Part shown: piece by piece, positions 1 through 8,841 of the stretch
Numbering within the stretch: the first letter of the stretch is position 1
Layout: each line of letters opens with the position of its first letter
Assembly (NCBI RefSeq): GCF_024623785.1
Contig: NZ_JANKBZ010000009.1
Location: forward strand, 186,001-250,000
Origin: Archangium lipolyticum
GTDB taxonomy: Bacteria; Myxococcota; Myxococcia; Myxococcales; Myxococcaceae
Length of the DNA stretch: 64,000 bases
Direction: 5' to 3'
Program-made: the position numbers and the translations under genes
Notes under the pieces: generated by a model
What the model was told of the DNA's origin: nothing
What the model saw: the letters and a program-made list of their open reading frames with translations, nothing else
Databases searched by the model: none

Positions 1-1817
1 AAGGAGCCCTGGCGGCGCAGGTTGTTCTTCGGGTGGCCACCCCAGAACTTCACGCTCACCGTCTCGCCGCGGGTATAGGCGGCGCGTGCGTCCGCGACGA
101 GGCCACCGAAGCTCGCCAGCAGCGGCTTGTCGTCGTACACCACGCCCGTCTGCACCGTCGTCTGCTCGTTGCGCAAATCCCTCGGGGTGGGGCCCGGCGC
201 CACGGTGGCGCCCGTGCGCATCGCGAGGGTCAGCTTGTCCACCTCCTGCTGCACCGCCGCGAGCTGCCACGGACCGAAGTGGGTGGAGGCCCCCTCGTAG
301 TCCTGCTTCGCGTACTCCTCGCGCGTCGTCAGGTATCCCGCGTAGGCGTTGGACAGGCCGGCGATGATCACCTGGTCCACCCCCAGCGGCGAGAGCTGCG
401 CGAGCACCGACTTGCGCAGCCTCCGGCCCGCCATGGTGGTGGGCTCGAAGGGCACCGCCACCAGCGCCACGTTGCCCAGCTTCACCACCTGGAGCGGCAG
501 CACCTCGGGCGTCCACGGGTAGGGCTGCATCGTGCCCATCTCCAGCGCGATGGGTTTCTCCCCCTGGCATGGCGTGGTGAAGAGGGTGCAGTTGAAGACC
601 GTCCAGACGCTGTCGATGTCCTCGCACGTGGCGCCCTCGTAGCCGAAGCCGGGGCCGTCCTCGGCACCCGCCAGCATGGAGTCGCCGATGGCCGCCTCGC
701 AGGTGGTGTGTGCCAGGCCATCCGCGTATTGCGGCGCCACCTGCACCTCGTCCATCTTCACGTAGGCGTGCCGGTAGTCCACGCCGCCCGTCAGTGGCAC
801 CGTCGCCGAGTCGTAGAGCGTCTTCGCCAGCGTGTACTGCTTGCGGCCGGAGAGCTCCGTGCTCTCGAAGTCGTCGGCGCCGCCGCCGTTGGTGCCACCG
901 TGGATGTTGGGCGTCACGTCGCCCTCGTTGCTCTGCGCGAAGGCGGCCACGAAGGTGCGCTGCGCGGTGTAGTTCGCCCCCTTGTTCTTCTCGAAGAGGT
1001 ACGACGCGTAACCCTTGTTGTCGCCGCTGATGAGCAGGTTGTCGTTGCCCATGGACGTTCCATGGACCGCGAACCAGTTGATGAGCCCCACCTCGCGCCC
1101 GTCATCGCCCTGGAGCCGCAGCAGCGTCATGCGCTTGTCCGTGTCGTAGGCGGACTGGGCCCGCTCGGTGGAGGGGTTGCGCAGGTAGGCCTCGGGGGAG
1201 CGGTTGATGCTCGCGTCCAGCAGGTCGCCCGAGGCCACACGGATGCCGCCGGGGGCGAGGTTGTCATGGGCCCGGACGATGGACTGGTAGATGCCGTCCA
1301 CGATGGCGTCGAAGTTCTGCTTGTCGTAGCCGAGCACGGTGAGGTTGTAGAGCGCGTAGTGCGAGAAGCCCCCCGGGCCCGAGTGCGTGTGCGTGGCGCT
1401 CAGCAGCACGTTGTCATCCGTGTAGAGGGGGCCGTACCTCGCGCGCAGCCTCTCCACCACCTGCTGCCTCACGCCCTGGAACACCTGTCCGACGTCCGCG
1501 CTCACGAACACCGCGCGCTTGCCGTTGCAGGCCGAGGAGATGACGAAGGCCCGCGAGCGCAGGCGCTGGTGGATGCCCGCCGTCTTCTGGTCCACCATCG
1601 CGTAGCCCATCATCCCCAGCTCGGCGGCCGGGCCGGTGATGTCGTAGATGCCCGCGCCCACCTGGAAGCTCTGGTTGCCCGCGCATGGGTCGGCGAGCGC
1701 GTCGCTCCGTGTCGACAGGGCGTCCTCGTCCGGGGTGTCCGTGTCGCACGCACCCAGAGCGAGCGCGAGCGCCACGGCCGCCAGCAGGCGGGGGGAGGAG
1801 AAGAAACGTCGTTGCAT
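1..1817 (-). CDS. Neutral ceramidase, lipoprotein (3' end beyond window)
   Basis: Hydrolyses the N-acyl bond of ceramide outside the cytoplasm. The ATG at 1815-1817 opens a lipoprotein signal ending LALALGAC. The zinc-site motifs of the family are visible: ATHTHSGPGG near residue 130 and INWFAVHGTSM near residue 250. The nucleophile loop reads NEGDVTPN, so residue 302 is Thr where characterised ceramidases have Ser. About 605 residues are in the window; the C-terminal beta-sandwich continues past the left edge. It is divergent from the gene starting at 1992, with a 174-base shared upstream region. Family assignment is firm; activity with Thr302 is unproven. Confidence 0.9.
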   Translation of the reverse strand, partial: MQRRFFSSPRLLAAVALALALGACDTDTPDEDALSTRSDALADPCAGNQSFQVGAGIYDITGPAAELGMMGYAMVDQKTAGIHQRLRSRAFVISSACNGKRAVFVSADVGQVFQGVRQQVVERLRARYGPLYTDDNVLLSATHTHSGPGGFSHYALYNLTVLGYDKQNFDAIVDGIYQSIVRAHDNLAPGGIRVASGDLLDASINRSPEAYLRNPSTERAQSAYDTDKRMTLLRLQGDDGREVGLINWFAVHGTSMGNDNLLISGDNKGYASYLFEKNKGANYTAQRTFVAAFAQSNEGDVTPNIHGGTNGGGADDFESTELSGRKQYTLAKTLYDSATVPLTGGVDYRHAYVKMDEVQVAPQYADGLAHTTCEAAIGDSMLAGAEDGPGFGYEGATCEDIDSVWTVFNCTLFTTPCQGEKPIALEMGTMQPYPWTPEVLPLQVVKLGNVALVAVPFEPTTMAGRRLRKSVLAQLSPLGVDQVIIAGLSNAYAGYLTTREEYAKQDYEGASTHFGPWQLAAVQQEVDKLTLAMRTGATVAPGPTPRDLRNEQTTVQTGVVYDDKPLLASFGGLVADARAAYTRGETVSVKFWGGHPKNNLRRQGS

Positions 1818-1991
1818 GGGGGCTCCTGTATCGGTTTCTGAGAATTGTCGGCCCGAGCCCACCCCGATGGCAGTCCCCTTCGCCCGCCGCGATGCGTCGA
1901 GAGGGGCTTCTGTCCACCACAGGCACCTCGGACCCGGGCCGCCCGCTTCTTCCATGGAATACGGGGCACGCTCCCCCGTCCGGAGAGACAT

Positions 1992-2768
1992 ATGAATCGG
2001 TTCCTCGGCTTCGCATCCTTCGGTCTGTCCGCCCTGGCGCTCGCGGTCACCCTCCTGGGCTCTCGTGGTGAGACGGAGGCCCCCGCCCCCTCCCGCGAGC
2101 CTCCGGCCGCAGCCGCTTCACCCCAGGAGTTGGAGGCGCTCGAACGGCGGGTGAAGTCCCTCGAGGACTCCGCGCTGAGCCTGTCCCAGCGGTTGATGCT
2201 GCTCGAGCAGCGGCCGGTGGCCGCCTCCGATGGGGGCCTGGTGGCCGCGGTTCCTCCGTCCCTGGCCGCCGAGGTGGAGCAGCTCCGCACCGAGGTGCGC
2301 GGGATGATCGCCGGCGAGGCCTTGAGCTCCGAGGGCGGGCGCGAGTTCCTCAAGGGCATGGTGCGCTCGGTCCAGGACGAGATGCGCACCGAGCAGCGCG
2401 AGCTCCGCCAGCAGCAGTTCCAGCAGGCGCAAGCGCAGGCGCTGGCGGGACGCTCCGAGCGCCTGCGGCAGTTCGCCACCGACGCGCGGTTGAGCTACAG
2501 CCAGGAGCAGGAAGTCACGCGCCACATGGACAACGAGGCCGCCCAGCGTCAGGCGCTCCTCGACGCGGTGCAGGCGGGCAACAAGTCGCCCCAGGACCTG
2601 CGGCGGGAGATCCGCCAGCTGCGTGACCAGACGGACAAGGAGGTGAAGTCCCTCCTCGATGAGACGCAGCAGGCGAAGTACGACGAGATGCGCCGCGAGG
2701 AGCGGCAGCAGTCCCGTCCCGGCGGCTGGCGGGGACGGGGTGACGGCGAGCAGCGCGGGAACCCGTAG
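1992..2768 (+). CDS. Spy/CpxP-like periplasmic coiled-coil protein
   Basis: A 258-residue exported protein of unknown exact role. The ATG at 1992 has GGAGAGA seven bases upstream and opens a single hydrophobic segment (about residues 3-23), which acts as a signal or membrane anchor. The next part is a heptad-rich coiled coil (about 45-75). The C-terminal half (about 150-240) is highly charged and helical, with the QQAKYDEMRREE ending typical of LTXXQ/Spy-like chaperone proteins from myxobacteria. An upstream in-frame extension to 1845 lacks a signal and is unlikely. A hairpin terminator follows directly, so it is probably monocistronic. The Spy relationship is inferred from shape and composition, not strong identity. 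Confidence 0.7.
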   Translation: MNRFLGFASFGLSALALAVTLLGSRGETEAPAPSREPPAAAASPQELEALERRVKSLEDSALSLSQRLMLLEQRPVAASDGGLVAAVPPSLAAEVEQLRTEVRGMIAGEALSSEGGREFLKGMVRSVQDEMRTEQRELRQQQFQQAQAQALAGRSERLRQFATDARLSYSQEQEVTRHMDNEAAQRQALLDAVQAGNKSPQDLRREIRQLRDQTDKEVKSLLDETQQAKYDEMRREERQQSRPGGWRGRGDGEQRGNP

Positions 2769-2776
2769 GCACCCGG

Positions 2777-2825
2777 GCCCGGGGCCTCACACTCCTGCCG
2801 TGAGGCCACTCCCCGGGCTTGTTAC
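2777..2825 (+). terminator. Hairpin terminator after the Spy-like gene
   Basis: Outer arms GCCCGGGG (2777-2784) and CCCCGGGC (2811-2818) pair perfectly. Inner arms CCTCAC (2785-2790) and GTGAGG (2800-2805) extend the stem with a five-base bulge. It begins nine bases after the stop codon and is followed by TTGTTACTGT, a weak U-rich tail. Confidence 0.6.
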
Positions 2826-2857
2826 TGTCCGGCGCTTCTCTTCAAGGAGCGTCCGTC

Positions 2858-4138
2858 ATGGTTCGATTCCCAGGAAGGTCGTGGTCGAGATTCCTCGTCG
2901 CGTTGAGTGCCCTCGCGCTGTCCGCGTGCGTGTCTCCGCTCGGACGGCAGATGAAGCCGGTGGAGGCGCTCCTGCGCGAGCAGGTGGACTCCCAGAAGAT
3001 TCCGGGGGCCGTCGTGCTCCTCCAACGCACCGATGGCTCGGACTCCTATGTGAAGGCCATCGGTCACCTGGACCGCGAGAAGGGGGCGGCGCTGCGCGAG
3101 GACGCCCTGTTCCGCATCGCGTCCATGACGAAGCCCATCACCAGCGTCGCCGTGATGATGCTGGTGGAGGAGGGCAAGCTCGGCCTGGATGAGCCCATCT
3201 CGAAGTACCTGCCCGAGTGGCAGAACGTCCAGGTGCTGGCCGCCCCGCCGTCCACTCCGGGCGGGAGCTACAGCACCGTGCCGGCCCAGACGCCCATCAC
3301 CGTGAAGCAGCTGCTGACGCACACCTCCGGCATCTCGTACCGCTTCATGGGCCCGCCGCTCGGTCCCCTCTACCAGCAGGCCGGTATCACCGACGGCTTC
3401 GAGCACACCTCGTTGACCCTCGCGGATCAGTCGCGCGCCCTGGCCGCGCTGCCCCTCGAGCATCAGCCGGGCGCGGCCTACTCCTACGGCCTCAACACGG
3501 ACCTCCTCGGCTACCTCGTCGAGCAGGTCTCCGGAGTGCCGCTGGACCGGTTCTTCCAGGAGCGCCTCTTCACGCCCCTGGGGATGAAGGACACGTACCT
3601 CTTCCCGCCCGAGGACAAGGCCACCCGCATGCCCGCGCTGTACCGGCGCGCCGCCTCGGGTGCGCTCGAGCGCGTGCCCGAGACGGGCACCAACGTGGTC
3701 GAGGGTTTCTTCACCTACGCGCCGGACTTCCAGACCACCGGCAACAAGGGCTTCCGCTCGGGCGGCGCGGGGCTGGTGTCGACGGCGAGCGACTACTCGC
3801 GCTTCCTCCAGATGATGGCCAACGGCGGGGAGCTCGGCGGCGTGCGCCTGTTGAAGAAGGAGACCGTCGAGCAGATGACCCGGAACCAGATCGGCGAGCT
3901 GCGCGCGGACTTCGTCGGCACCGGTTTCGGTCTCGGCTTCGCGGTACAGGAGGATCCCGCGCTCGTGGAGAAGCAGGGCCCGGTGGGGAGCTACTTCTGG
4001 TCCGGCATCTTCAAGAGCCACGCCTGGGTCGACCCCCAGAACAAGCTCGTGGGCGTCATCATGGTCAACATGTGGGACCAGACCTCCGACACGCCCAACG
4101 ACATCTTCCTCCGCATCTACTCCGCCCTGAAGGAGTGA
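2858..4138 (+). CDS. Serine hydrolase of the beta-lactamase / class C family, lipoprotein
   Basis: A 426-residue exported esterase or peptidase of the AmpC/penicillin-binding fold. AAGGAG lies eight bases before the ATG at 2858, and the signal ends LALSAC, marking a lipoprotein. The catalytic SxxK is S89-M-T-K92 (RIASMTKPITS). The second motif is Y208-S-Y-G-L-N, and a C-terminal SHAWVDP segment sits where the KTG-like strand is expected. Length and motif spacing match the EstB/LpqK-type 'beta-lactamase' Pfam family rather than true beta-lactamases. The substrate cannot be told from sequence. It is convergent with the hydrolase ending at 4157. Confidence 0.9.
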   Translation: MVRFPGRSWSRFLVALSALALSACVSPLGRQMKPVEALLREQVDSQKIPGAVVLLQRTDGSDSYVKAIGHLDREKGAALREDALFRIASMTKPITSVAVMMLVEEGKLGLDEPISKYLPEWQNVQVLAAPPSTPGGSYSTVPAQTPITVKQLLTHTSGISYRFMGPPLGPLYQQAGITDGFEHTSLTLADQSRALAALPLEHQPGAAYSYGLNTDLLGYLVEQVSGVPLDRFFQERLFTPLGMKDTYLFPPEDKATRMPALYRRAASGALERVPETGTNVVEGFFTYAPDFQTTGNKGFRSGGAGLVSTASDYSRFLQMMANGGELGGVRLLKKETVEQMTRNQIGELRADFVGTGFGLGFAVQEDPALVEKQGPVGSYFWSGIFKSHAWVDPQNKLVGVIMVNMWDQTSDTPNDIFLRIYSALKE

Positions 4139-4156
4139 GGCGCGTCCGCGCCCCGC

Positions 4157-5176
4157 TCAGGCCGGCTGCTCCTCCGGGGGCAGCTGGAGGGGCTCGATGC
4201 GCGAGAAGGCATCGACGATGGAGCGGATGATGGCGGAGCGCCCGGTGGCGAAGGCGCTCATGTGTCCGCCCGGGAGGTAGCGCAGCTCGGCCCCCCGCCA
4301 GTGCTGAAGCAGGCGCAGCGTGGAGGACGAGGGGACGAAGCCATCCTGGCGCGCGGCCACGAGGATGGCGCGGCGCGGGTTGGACAGCGGAGGCAGCGCG
4401 GTGGTGGCCGCCGCGGAGAGCAGCTCGGAGAGCCGCTGGCGCGCCGCCTCGGCTCCCCCGGTGGTGCGGCCCAGTACCTCCCAGTCGGGGACGGCGGACA
4501 GCACGCCCTCGGTGTAGACGGGAGCCGCCGAGTGCGCCGCGGCCAGGGGGATGACGGCCGCGGGCAGCGGGAACATGGCGGCGGCGTAGGCGGCGATGCT
4601 TCCCCCCATGCTGTAGCCGGAGATGCCCACCTTCGGGTGTCCGCACGCCAGCAGCCAGCCCAGCAGCGCCGTGGCCTCCACCGCCGTGGCGCGGAACATG
4701 AGCAGCAGGTCCGCCACCGTGCGCACCGACGCTCCCTTCTGTCCGGGCGGGCGGCGCGAGCCGTAGTAGGGATTCTCCAGCAGCAGCGCGCCCACCCCGT
4801 GCCGGGCCAGCTCCCGCGCGATGAAGCGGCGCAGGCCGAAGCCCTCGTCCCCGGAGGCGGCCAGGAAGACGCACACCGGCGGACGTGGGCCGGCATCCCC
4901 GGGCAGCAGCAGCTGGAAGCGCGCCTCCCGGCACGCCTCCGGCAGCGAGCCCACCGCGGCGGGGCTGGGGAAGCGGCCCTCCCGTACGAGCAGCCGCCCC
5001 TCGCGCCGCGCCTGGCTCATCGTCACCTCGGCCAGCTCGGGGAAGGCGAAGCCCTGGGGGCCTCGGGTGAGCTTCTCCAGGAGCGCGTTGGAGCCCCAGC
5101 CCTCCTCGAAGAAGCGGGGCTGGCGCGTCACCAGGAATCGCGCGGCGAGTGCGTCCAGCCAGTGCATGCGGTTCAT
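4157..5176 (-). CDS. Alpha/beta hydrolase related to ABHD18 (DUF2048)
   Basis: A 339-residue alpha/beta hydrolase. The chosen ATG at 5176 starts MNRMHWLDALAARFL; an upstream extension to 5227 is possible but looks non-coding. The nucleophile elbow is G187-Y-S189-M-G. The block LLLENPYYGSRRPPGQ (about 131-146) followed by VADLLLMF and the PVYTEGVLSAVPDWEVL segment are the conserved signatures of the ABHD18/DUF2048 family, which is best known from eukaryotes. The catalytic His is probably in LPGGHMSAF near the C-terminus. No signal peptide is present, so it is likely cytoplasmic. A lipid substrate is a guess from the family. Confidence 0.8.
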   Translation of the reverse strand: MNRMHWLDALAARFLVTRQPRFFEEGWGSNALLEKLTRGPQGFAFPELAEVTMSQARREGRLLVREGRFPSPAAVGSLPEACREARFQLLLPGDAGPRPPVCVFLAASGDEGFGLRRFIARELARHGVGALLLENPYYGSRRPPGQKGASVRTVADLLLMFRATAVEATALLGWLLACGHPKVGISGYSMGGSIAAYAAAMFPLPAAVIPLAAAHSAAPVYTEGVLSAVPDWEVLGRTTGGAEAARQRLSELLSAAATTALPPLSNPRRAILVAARQDGFVPSSSTLRLLQHWRGAELRYLPGGHMSAFATGRSAIIRSIVDAFSRIEPLQLPPEEQPA

Positions 5177-5243
5177 TCTCGGGCTCCAGGGAAAGGCCGC
5201 CGCATCCTGTCCGCGTCCGGGCGGCATTCCAACCGGAACCCGC

Positions 5244-5274
5244 GAGGCGGCGGGGGCCGTGTCACCCCCGCCTC
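5244..5274 (-). terminator. GC hairpin downstream of the metallophosphoesterase gene
   Basis: GAGGCGG plus CGGGGG (5244-5256) pairs with CCCCCGCCTC (5265-5274), with one small bulge. It lies 12 bases beyond the stop codon of the minus-strand gene ending at 5286. There is no U-run, so it may slow polymerase or protect the 3' end rather than act as a strong intrinsic terminator. Confidence 0.4.
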
Positions 5275-5285
5275 ATGGGCTCGCG

Positions 5286-7160
5286 TTACTTCAGCTCGCG
5301 GACGACGGTGTCCGGGGGCTCGGGCGCGTCCGCCACGGACTCCAGCGTGTCGGCGGGCGGCACCGGCGCCCGGGGGCGCATGTAGGCGGGCTGCCGGGTG
5401 GGGTCGTCCACCGGGCCCGGAGGCGTCTCCATCGACATGGCCGAGACACCGGACGTCTGGGGCGCCGCCGCGGGCAGCGTCTTCGTCAGTGTGAGGCTAT
5501 CGCGCACGGTGCCGCTCGGGGTGATGAACTTCGCGGACAGCGTGCCTCCATCCACCGTCACGTCGAGGTAGCCCGCGTTGGTGTTGTCGCGGAAGGCCGT
5601 CCAGCTCGGCTGCGAGCCGGGGAAGGCGCGCAGGCTGGCGCCGCCGCTGCCCACCACCATGTAGACGATGCCGCGCGTGCCCGAGGCCGCCACCGCGTCA
5701 CCCTTCATGGGCTTGGAGCGCTCGTAGTTGTGGTCATGGCCGGTGAGGACCAGGTCCACGCCGTACTGCTCGAAGAGCGGGGCGAACTCGCGGCGCATCT
5801 TGAGCTGCGAGCCGTGCTCGCCGCTGCTCCACGTCGGGTGGTGGAAGAAGACGACCTTCCAGGGCCGCTTCGTGGCGGCCAGGTCCTGGGCGAGCCAGCT
5901 CTTCTGCGCGGCCAGCGTGCAGCGGTCGGACGTGGCCAGGCCGATGACGCAGTTGGAGTCGAGCGAGGCGAAGTGCACCGGACCCCAATCGAAGGAGTAG
6001 TAGCGCTCGCTCTTCTCGGGGTTGTTGGCCGGCAGGTAGAAGTTGTCGAGGTAGGGCTGGCCCTGGTTGGTGACGTACTCGTGGTTGCCCGGCGCGGGGA
6101 AGATGGGCGTGGCGCGCAGCAGGGCCGCCATGGGCTTGAACATGTGGTCCTGGAAGTCCGCCTCGGTGCCGGACTCGTACGCGTTGTCGCCGAGCGCGAG
6201 GAGGAACTCGCCGGCGCGCGAGGGTTGCGCGAGCAGCTTGAGCACCTGGCTCTGCGCCGTGCCGCCGGTGCCGAAGTCACCCATGGCGGTGAAGCGCACG
6301 CGCGTCGTCTCGGGGCCGGTGGCCGTCTTGAACTGGCGCACGCCGGCGACGGAGCCGCATGCCTCGACGACGTAGCTGTACGTCCTGCCCGGGAGCAGCC
6401 CATCGAGCTTCACCGCGTGCCGCCAGCCGGCCACCGTGGCGGTGGCGGTGCGGGAGATGTCCGAGCCCTCGCCGAAGCGGACGAAGGGCGTACAGGACAC
6501 GCCGGTGCGGAAGGCCACGAGCGCGCTGGTGGGGCCCACGCTCTGCAGGTACGGCAGGCGGGGCAGCGCCGCCCCCGAGTCCGTGGTGGGCACGGTGGGA
6601 GAGGGTGTGGCGTCATCGGCACAGACGCGGGACTCGGTGATGGAGGCCCAGTCGTTGACGGTGTTGCCGTTGACGGTGACGCGCAGGTAGCGGGCCTTGC
6701 GCGCGGTGAAGCGGTACGTCTGGGCCGCGGTCGTCAGGGTGCTGTCGGCCGCGTACGCCTGGGTGAAGGTGGTGCCGTCCTCGGAGGTGGAGAGGATGAA
6801 GTGGTTCTGGCGCGTGTCGCCCTGGTGCCAGGCGATGGCCGCGCCCGCGATCGACTGCGAGGTGCCGAGGTCCATCGTCAGCCACGCACCCTTGCCCGGG
6901 CCACTCCAGCGCGTGCCCGTGTCGTCGTCCTGGGTGTTGGCGGCCACGCTGCCGGCGCCGTCATCGCCGCTGGCGCTCGTGCCGGCGGTGGTGAGCATGC
7001 GGCAGTTGGTCACGGTGAGCCCGGCCGCGGTGTCGTGCACCTCCCGGGGCGCTGGCGTTTCGGCCACCGTCGGGGAGGGCGGGGGAGTGGAGGGGGATTC
7101 ACAGGCCGTGGTGAGCAGGGCACCCACCAGACAGGAGGATGAGAGGATTCGCTTGTGCAT
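5286..7160 (-). CDS. Purple-acid-phosphatase-like metallophosphoesterase with F5/8 discoidin domain, lipoprotein
   Basis: A 624-residue secreted phosphoesterase. The signal ends ALLTTAC (lipobox). A discoidin (F5/8 type C) carbohydrate-binding domain spans about 50-185, with DDDTGTRWSG and SIAGAAIAWHQGD. A fibronectin-like PAP N-domain covers about 195-285, and the catalytic calcineurin-like domain about 285-520. All metal motifs are present: MGDFGTGG, LALGDNAYESG, PAPGNHEY, VVFFHHPTWS and LTGHDHNYERS. The proline-rich C-terminal tail (about 540-624) is low complexity. A hairpin covers the ribosome-binding site. It probably releases phosphate from extracellular organic esters; substrate specificity is not deducible. 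Confidence 0.9.
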   Translation of the reverse strand: MHKRILSSSCLVGALLTTACESPSTPPPSPTVAETPAPREVHDTAAGLTVTNCRMLTTAGTSASGDDGAGSVAANTQDDDTGTRWSGPGKGAWLTMDLGTSQSIAGAAIAWHQGDTRQNHFILSTSEDGTTFTQAYAADSTLTTAAQTYRFTARKARYLRVTVNGNTVNDWASITESRVCADDATPSPTVPTTDSGAALPRLPYLQSVGPTSALVAFRTGVSCTPFVRFGEGSDISRTATATVAGWRHAVKLDGLLPGRTYSYVVEACGSVAGVRQFKTATGPETTRVRFTAMGDFGTGGTAQSQVLKLLAQPSRAGEFLLALGDNAYESGTEADFQDHMFKPMAALLRATPIFPAPGNHEYVTNQGQPYLDNFYLPANNPEKSERYYSFDWGPVHFASLDSNCVIGLATSDRCTLAAQKSWLAQDLAATKRPWKVVFFHHPTWSSGEHGSQLKMRREFAPLFEQYGVDLVLTGHDHNYERSKPMKGDAVAASGTRGIVYMVVGSGGASLRAFPGSQPSWTAFRDNTNAGYLDVTVDGGTLSAKFITPSGTVRDSLTLTKTLPAAAPQTSGVSAMSMETPPGPVDDPTRQPAYMRPRAPVPPADTLESVADAPEPPDTVVRELK

Positions 7161-7163
7161 CGT

Positions 7164-7185
7164 GGGGCCTCAAACGGAAGGCCCC
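7164..7185 (-). promoter_or_regulatory. Hairpin over the ribosome-binding site of the phosphoesterase gene
   Basis: Arms GGGGCCT (7164-7170) and AGGCCCC (7179-7185) are perfect inverted repeats separated by eight bases. On the minus strand the last arm contains the GAGG that would serve as Shine-Dalgarno, three bases before the ATG. The structure could therefore hide the start site; regulation is inferred only. Confidence 0.4.
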
Positions 7186-7256
7186 GACAGGCATTCCTCG
7201 CCGCGCCTGGGCTTGCGTGCGCTCGGCCGCTGGGCTGCCGTGGGACCCCGCTCCTC

Positions 7257-7973
7257 TCAACGAGGGCCCACCGTGCCATCTCCCGTCACGAGGAAGGGCC
7301 GCAGGAAGTCGTCCGCCAGGGAGGCGATGAGCCCGAGGGAGCTCACCAGCTCGTGGCCGTCGTCCACCTCGACGAGGCGGACGTGGCGTTTGCCGTGTGC
7401 CCAGGTGCGTGAGTACGAGAGCAGCGTCGTCGTGTCCTGGCGCCCGTGGATGAGGAGCGTGGGGACGCGCACGTCCGGCCAGCCGCCCGAGCGCGAGTCG
7501 ATGGTGTCGATGTCGTGGAGGAGGCCGGCGTGCACGCGCGCCTTGCGCTTCTCCGCGTAGTCGGTCGTCTCCAGCCAGCCCGTTGCCTCCCACTGGCGCA
7601 GACCCTGCTCGCCCACGTTGCGCCGCATCTGCTCCGGGGAGCGCAGGGCCGGCGCCAGCAGCACCAGCGCGCACACCCGCGCGTCCTCCTCCGCCACGCG
7701 GCAGGCCGTCAGTCCGCCCAGGCTCGAGCCGAAGAGGATGGCCCTGTCCCGCTCACCGCCGATGGCGTCGCGCACCGTGCGCATCATCGCGCTCAGGCTC
7801 AGGTACTCGAGCGAGGGTTGCCGCAGGTTCAACCGCTCCAGGTGGATGCCCTGGCGCGCGTAGTGCCCGGCGAGGGCCACACCCTTGGCGGACTCCGGCC
7901 CCGAGGCGAAGCCATGCAGGTAGAGCCAGCGCGGGCCGGTGGAAGGCGGGGCGGGAGTGGAGGCGACGTTCAT
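7257..7973 (-). CDS. YqiA/UPF0227-type alpha/beta hydrolase
   Basis: A 238-residue cytoplasmic hydrolase. The start is placed at the ATG 7971-7973 ([10 protein letters not shown]) because upstream in-frame sequence overlaps the next gene's control region. [15 protein letters not shown] is the oxyanion-hole strand typical of YqiA esterases. The nucleophile elbow is FGSSLGG, the acid is in LLIHGRQD and the catalytic His in VDDGHEL, so the triad is complete. E. coli YqiA hydrolyses acyl-CoA and short esters; the same activity here is inferred. It is divergent from the SDR gene at 8050 with about 76 bases between them. Confidence 0.85.
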   Translation of the reverse strand: MNVASTPAPPSTGPRWLYLHGFASGPESAKGVALAGHYARQGIHLERLNLRQPSLEYLSLSAMMRTVRDAIGGERDRAILFGSSLGGLTACRVAEEDARVCALVLLAPALRSPEQMRRNVGEQGLRQWEATGWLETTDYAEKRKARVHAGLLHDIDTIDSRSGGWPDVRVPTLLIHGRQDTTTLLSYSRTWAHGKRHVRLVEVDDGHELVSSLGLIASLADDFLRPFLVTGDGTVGPR

Positions 7974-8049
7974 GGCGGCGCACTCTATCCGACACCCTCC
8001 CGGCGCAGGGGAGCGCGCGATGCGGCCGGAAGGTGCTATGCCCGGGGTC

Positions 8050-8841
8050 ATGACTGCTCCCGTGGCGCTCATCACCGGCGGCTCGCGAGGCGTGGGCCGC
8101 GCCCTCTCCCTGCGACTCGCGAAGGCGGGTTACGACATCGTCTCCACCTACCGGCGAGACGCCGAGGCCGCCGAGGCCCTGGCGAAGGAAGTGGAGGCCC
8201 TCGGCCGCCGCTGCCGCACCGTCATCGCCGACCAGCTGGAGCCGGCCAGCCTCCATGCCGCCTTCGACCTGGTGCAGCAGGAGTTCGGCGGGCTGGACGT
8301 CTTCGTGGCCAACGCCGCCTCCACCGCCTTCACCCCGCTGATGCAGATGAAGCTCCACCAGATGGACAAGACGTTCAACGTCACGGTGAAGAGCTTCGTC
8401 CTGGGCGCCCAGCGCGCCGTGCCGCTGATGGAGGGCCGCAAGGGCCGCATCGTCATGGTGTCCGGCATGGACTCGCGCATGCCGCTGCCCTTCCACGGCT
8501 TCCTCGGCGCGATGAAGGGCGCCATGGAGATATTGGTGAAGTACCTGGCCGCCGAGCTGGCCTCCACCGGCATCCGCGTCAACGCCGTCAACCCGGGCTA
8601 CATCGACACCGACTCCAGCCGCTTCTACATGGGCGACGCCTGGACCGCGCTCGAGGCCAAGGTGAAGGAGAGCGTGCCGGTGGGCTACGTGGCCAGCGCG
8701 GATGAGATCGCCAAGACGATCGAATGGCTGTGCTCCGAGGGCTCCTCGTACATCAACGGCCAGACGCTGGTGGTGGATGGGGGACTGGAGGTGAACTACG
8801 CCATGCAGTTCGCCAGCGTCCTCACCCAGTCCTCCAAGTGA
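8050..8841 (+). CDS. SDR-family oxidoreductase (FabL-like) lacking the usual catalytic tyrosine
   Basis: A 263-residue Rossmann-fold protein. The NAD(P) loop is [11 protein letters not shown], followed by the NAA motif (VFVANAAS) and the C-terminal [12 protein letters not shown]. The C-terminal half ([16 protein letters not shown]) resembles FabL-type enoyl-ACP reductases. The active-site segment reads [20 protein letters not shown]: Lys156 is kept, but Leu152 occupies the place of the catalytic Tyr, and there is no Tyr nearby. The start is either ATG 8050 or ATG 8038, with GGAAGG at 8028-8033. Its stop overlaps the GTG of the acyltransferase gene, so the two are co-translated and a role in lipid metabolism is likely. 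Confidence 0.8.
   Translation: MTAPVALITGGSRGVGRALSLRLAKAGYDIVSTYRRDAEAAEALAKEVEALGRRCRTVIADQLEPASLHAAFDLVQQEFGGLDVFVANAASTAFTPLMQMKLHQMDKTFNVTVKSFVLGAQRAVPLMEGRKGRIVMVSGMDSRMPLPFHGFLGAMKGAMEILVKYLAAELASTGIRVNAVNPGYIDTDSSRFYMGDAWTALEAKVKESVPVGYVASADEIAKTIEWLCSEGSSYINGQTLVVDGGLEVNYAMQFASVLTQSSK

Noticed and set aside
33-1841. Long open frame on the plus strand opposite the ceramidase gene
   Set aside because: It mirrors the codon bias of the minus-strand ceramidase, encodes Arg/His/Ala-rich low-complexity protein and has no recognisable motif.
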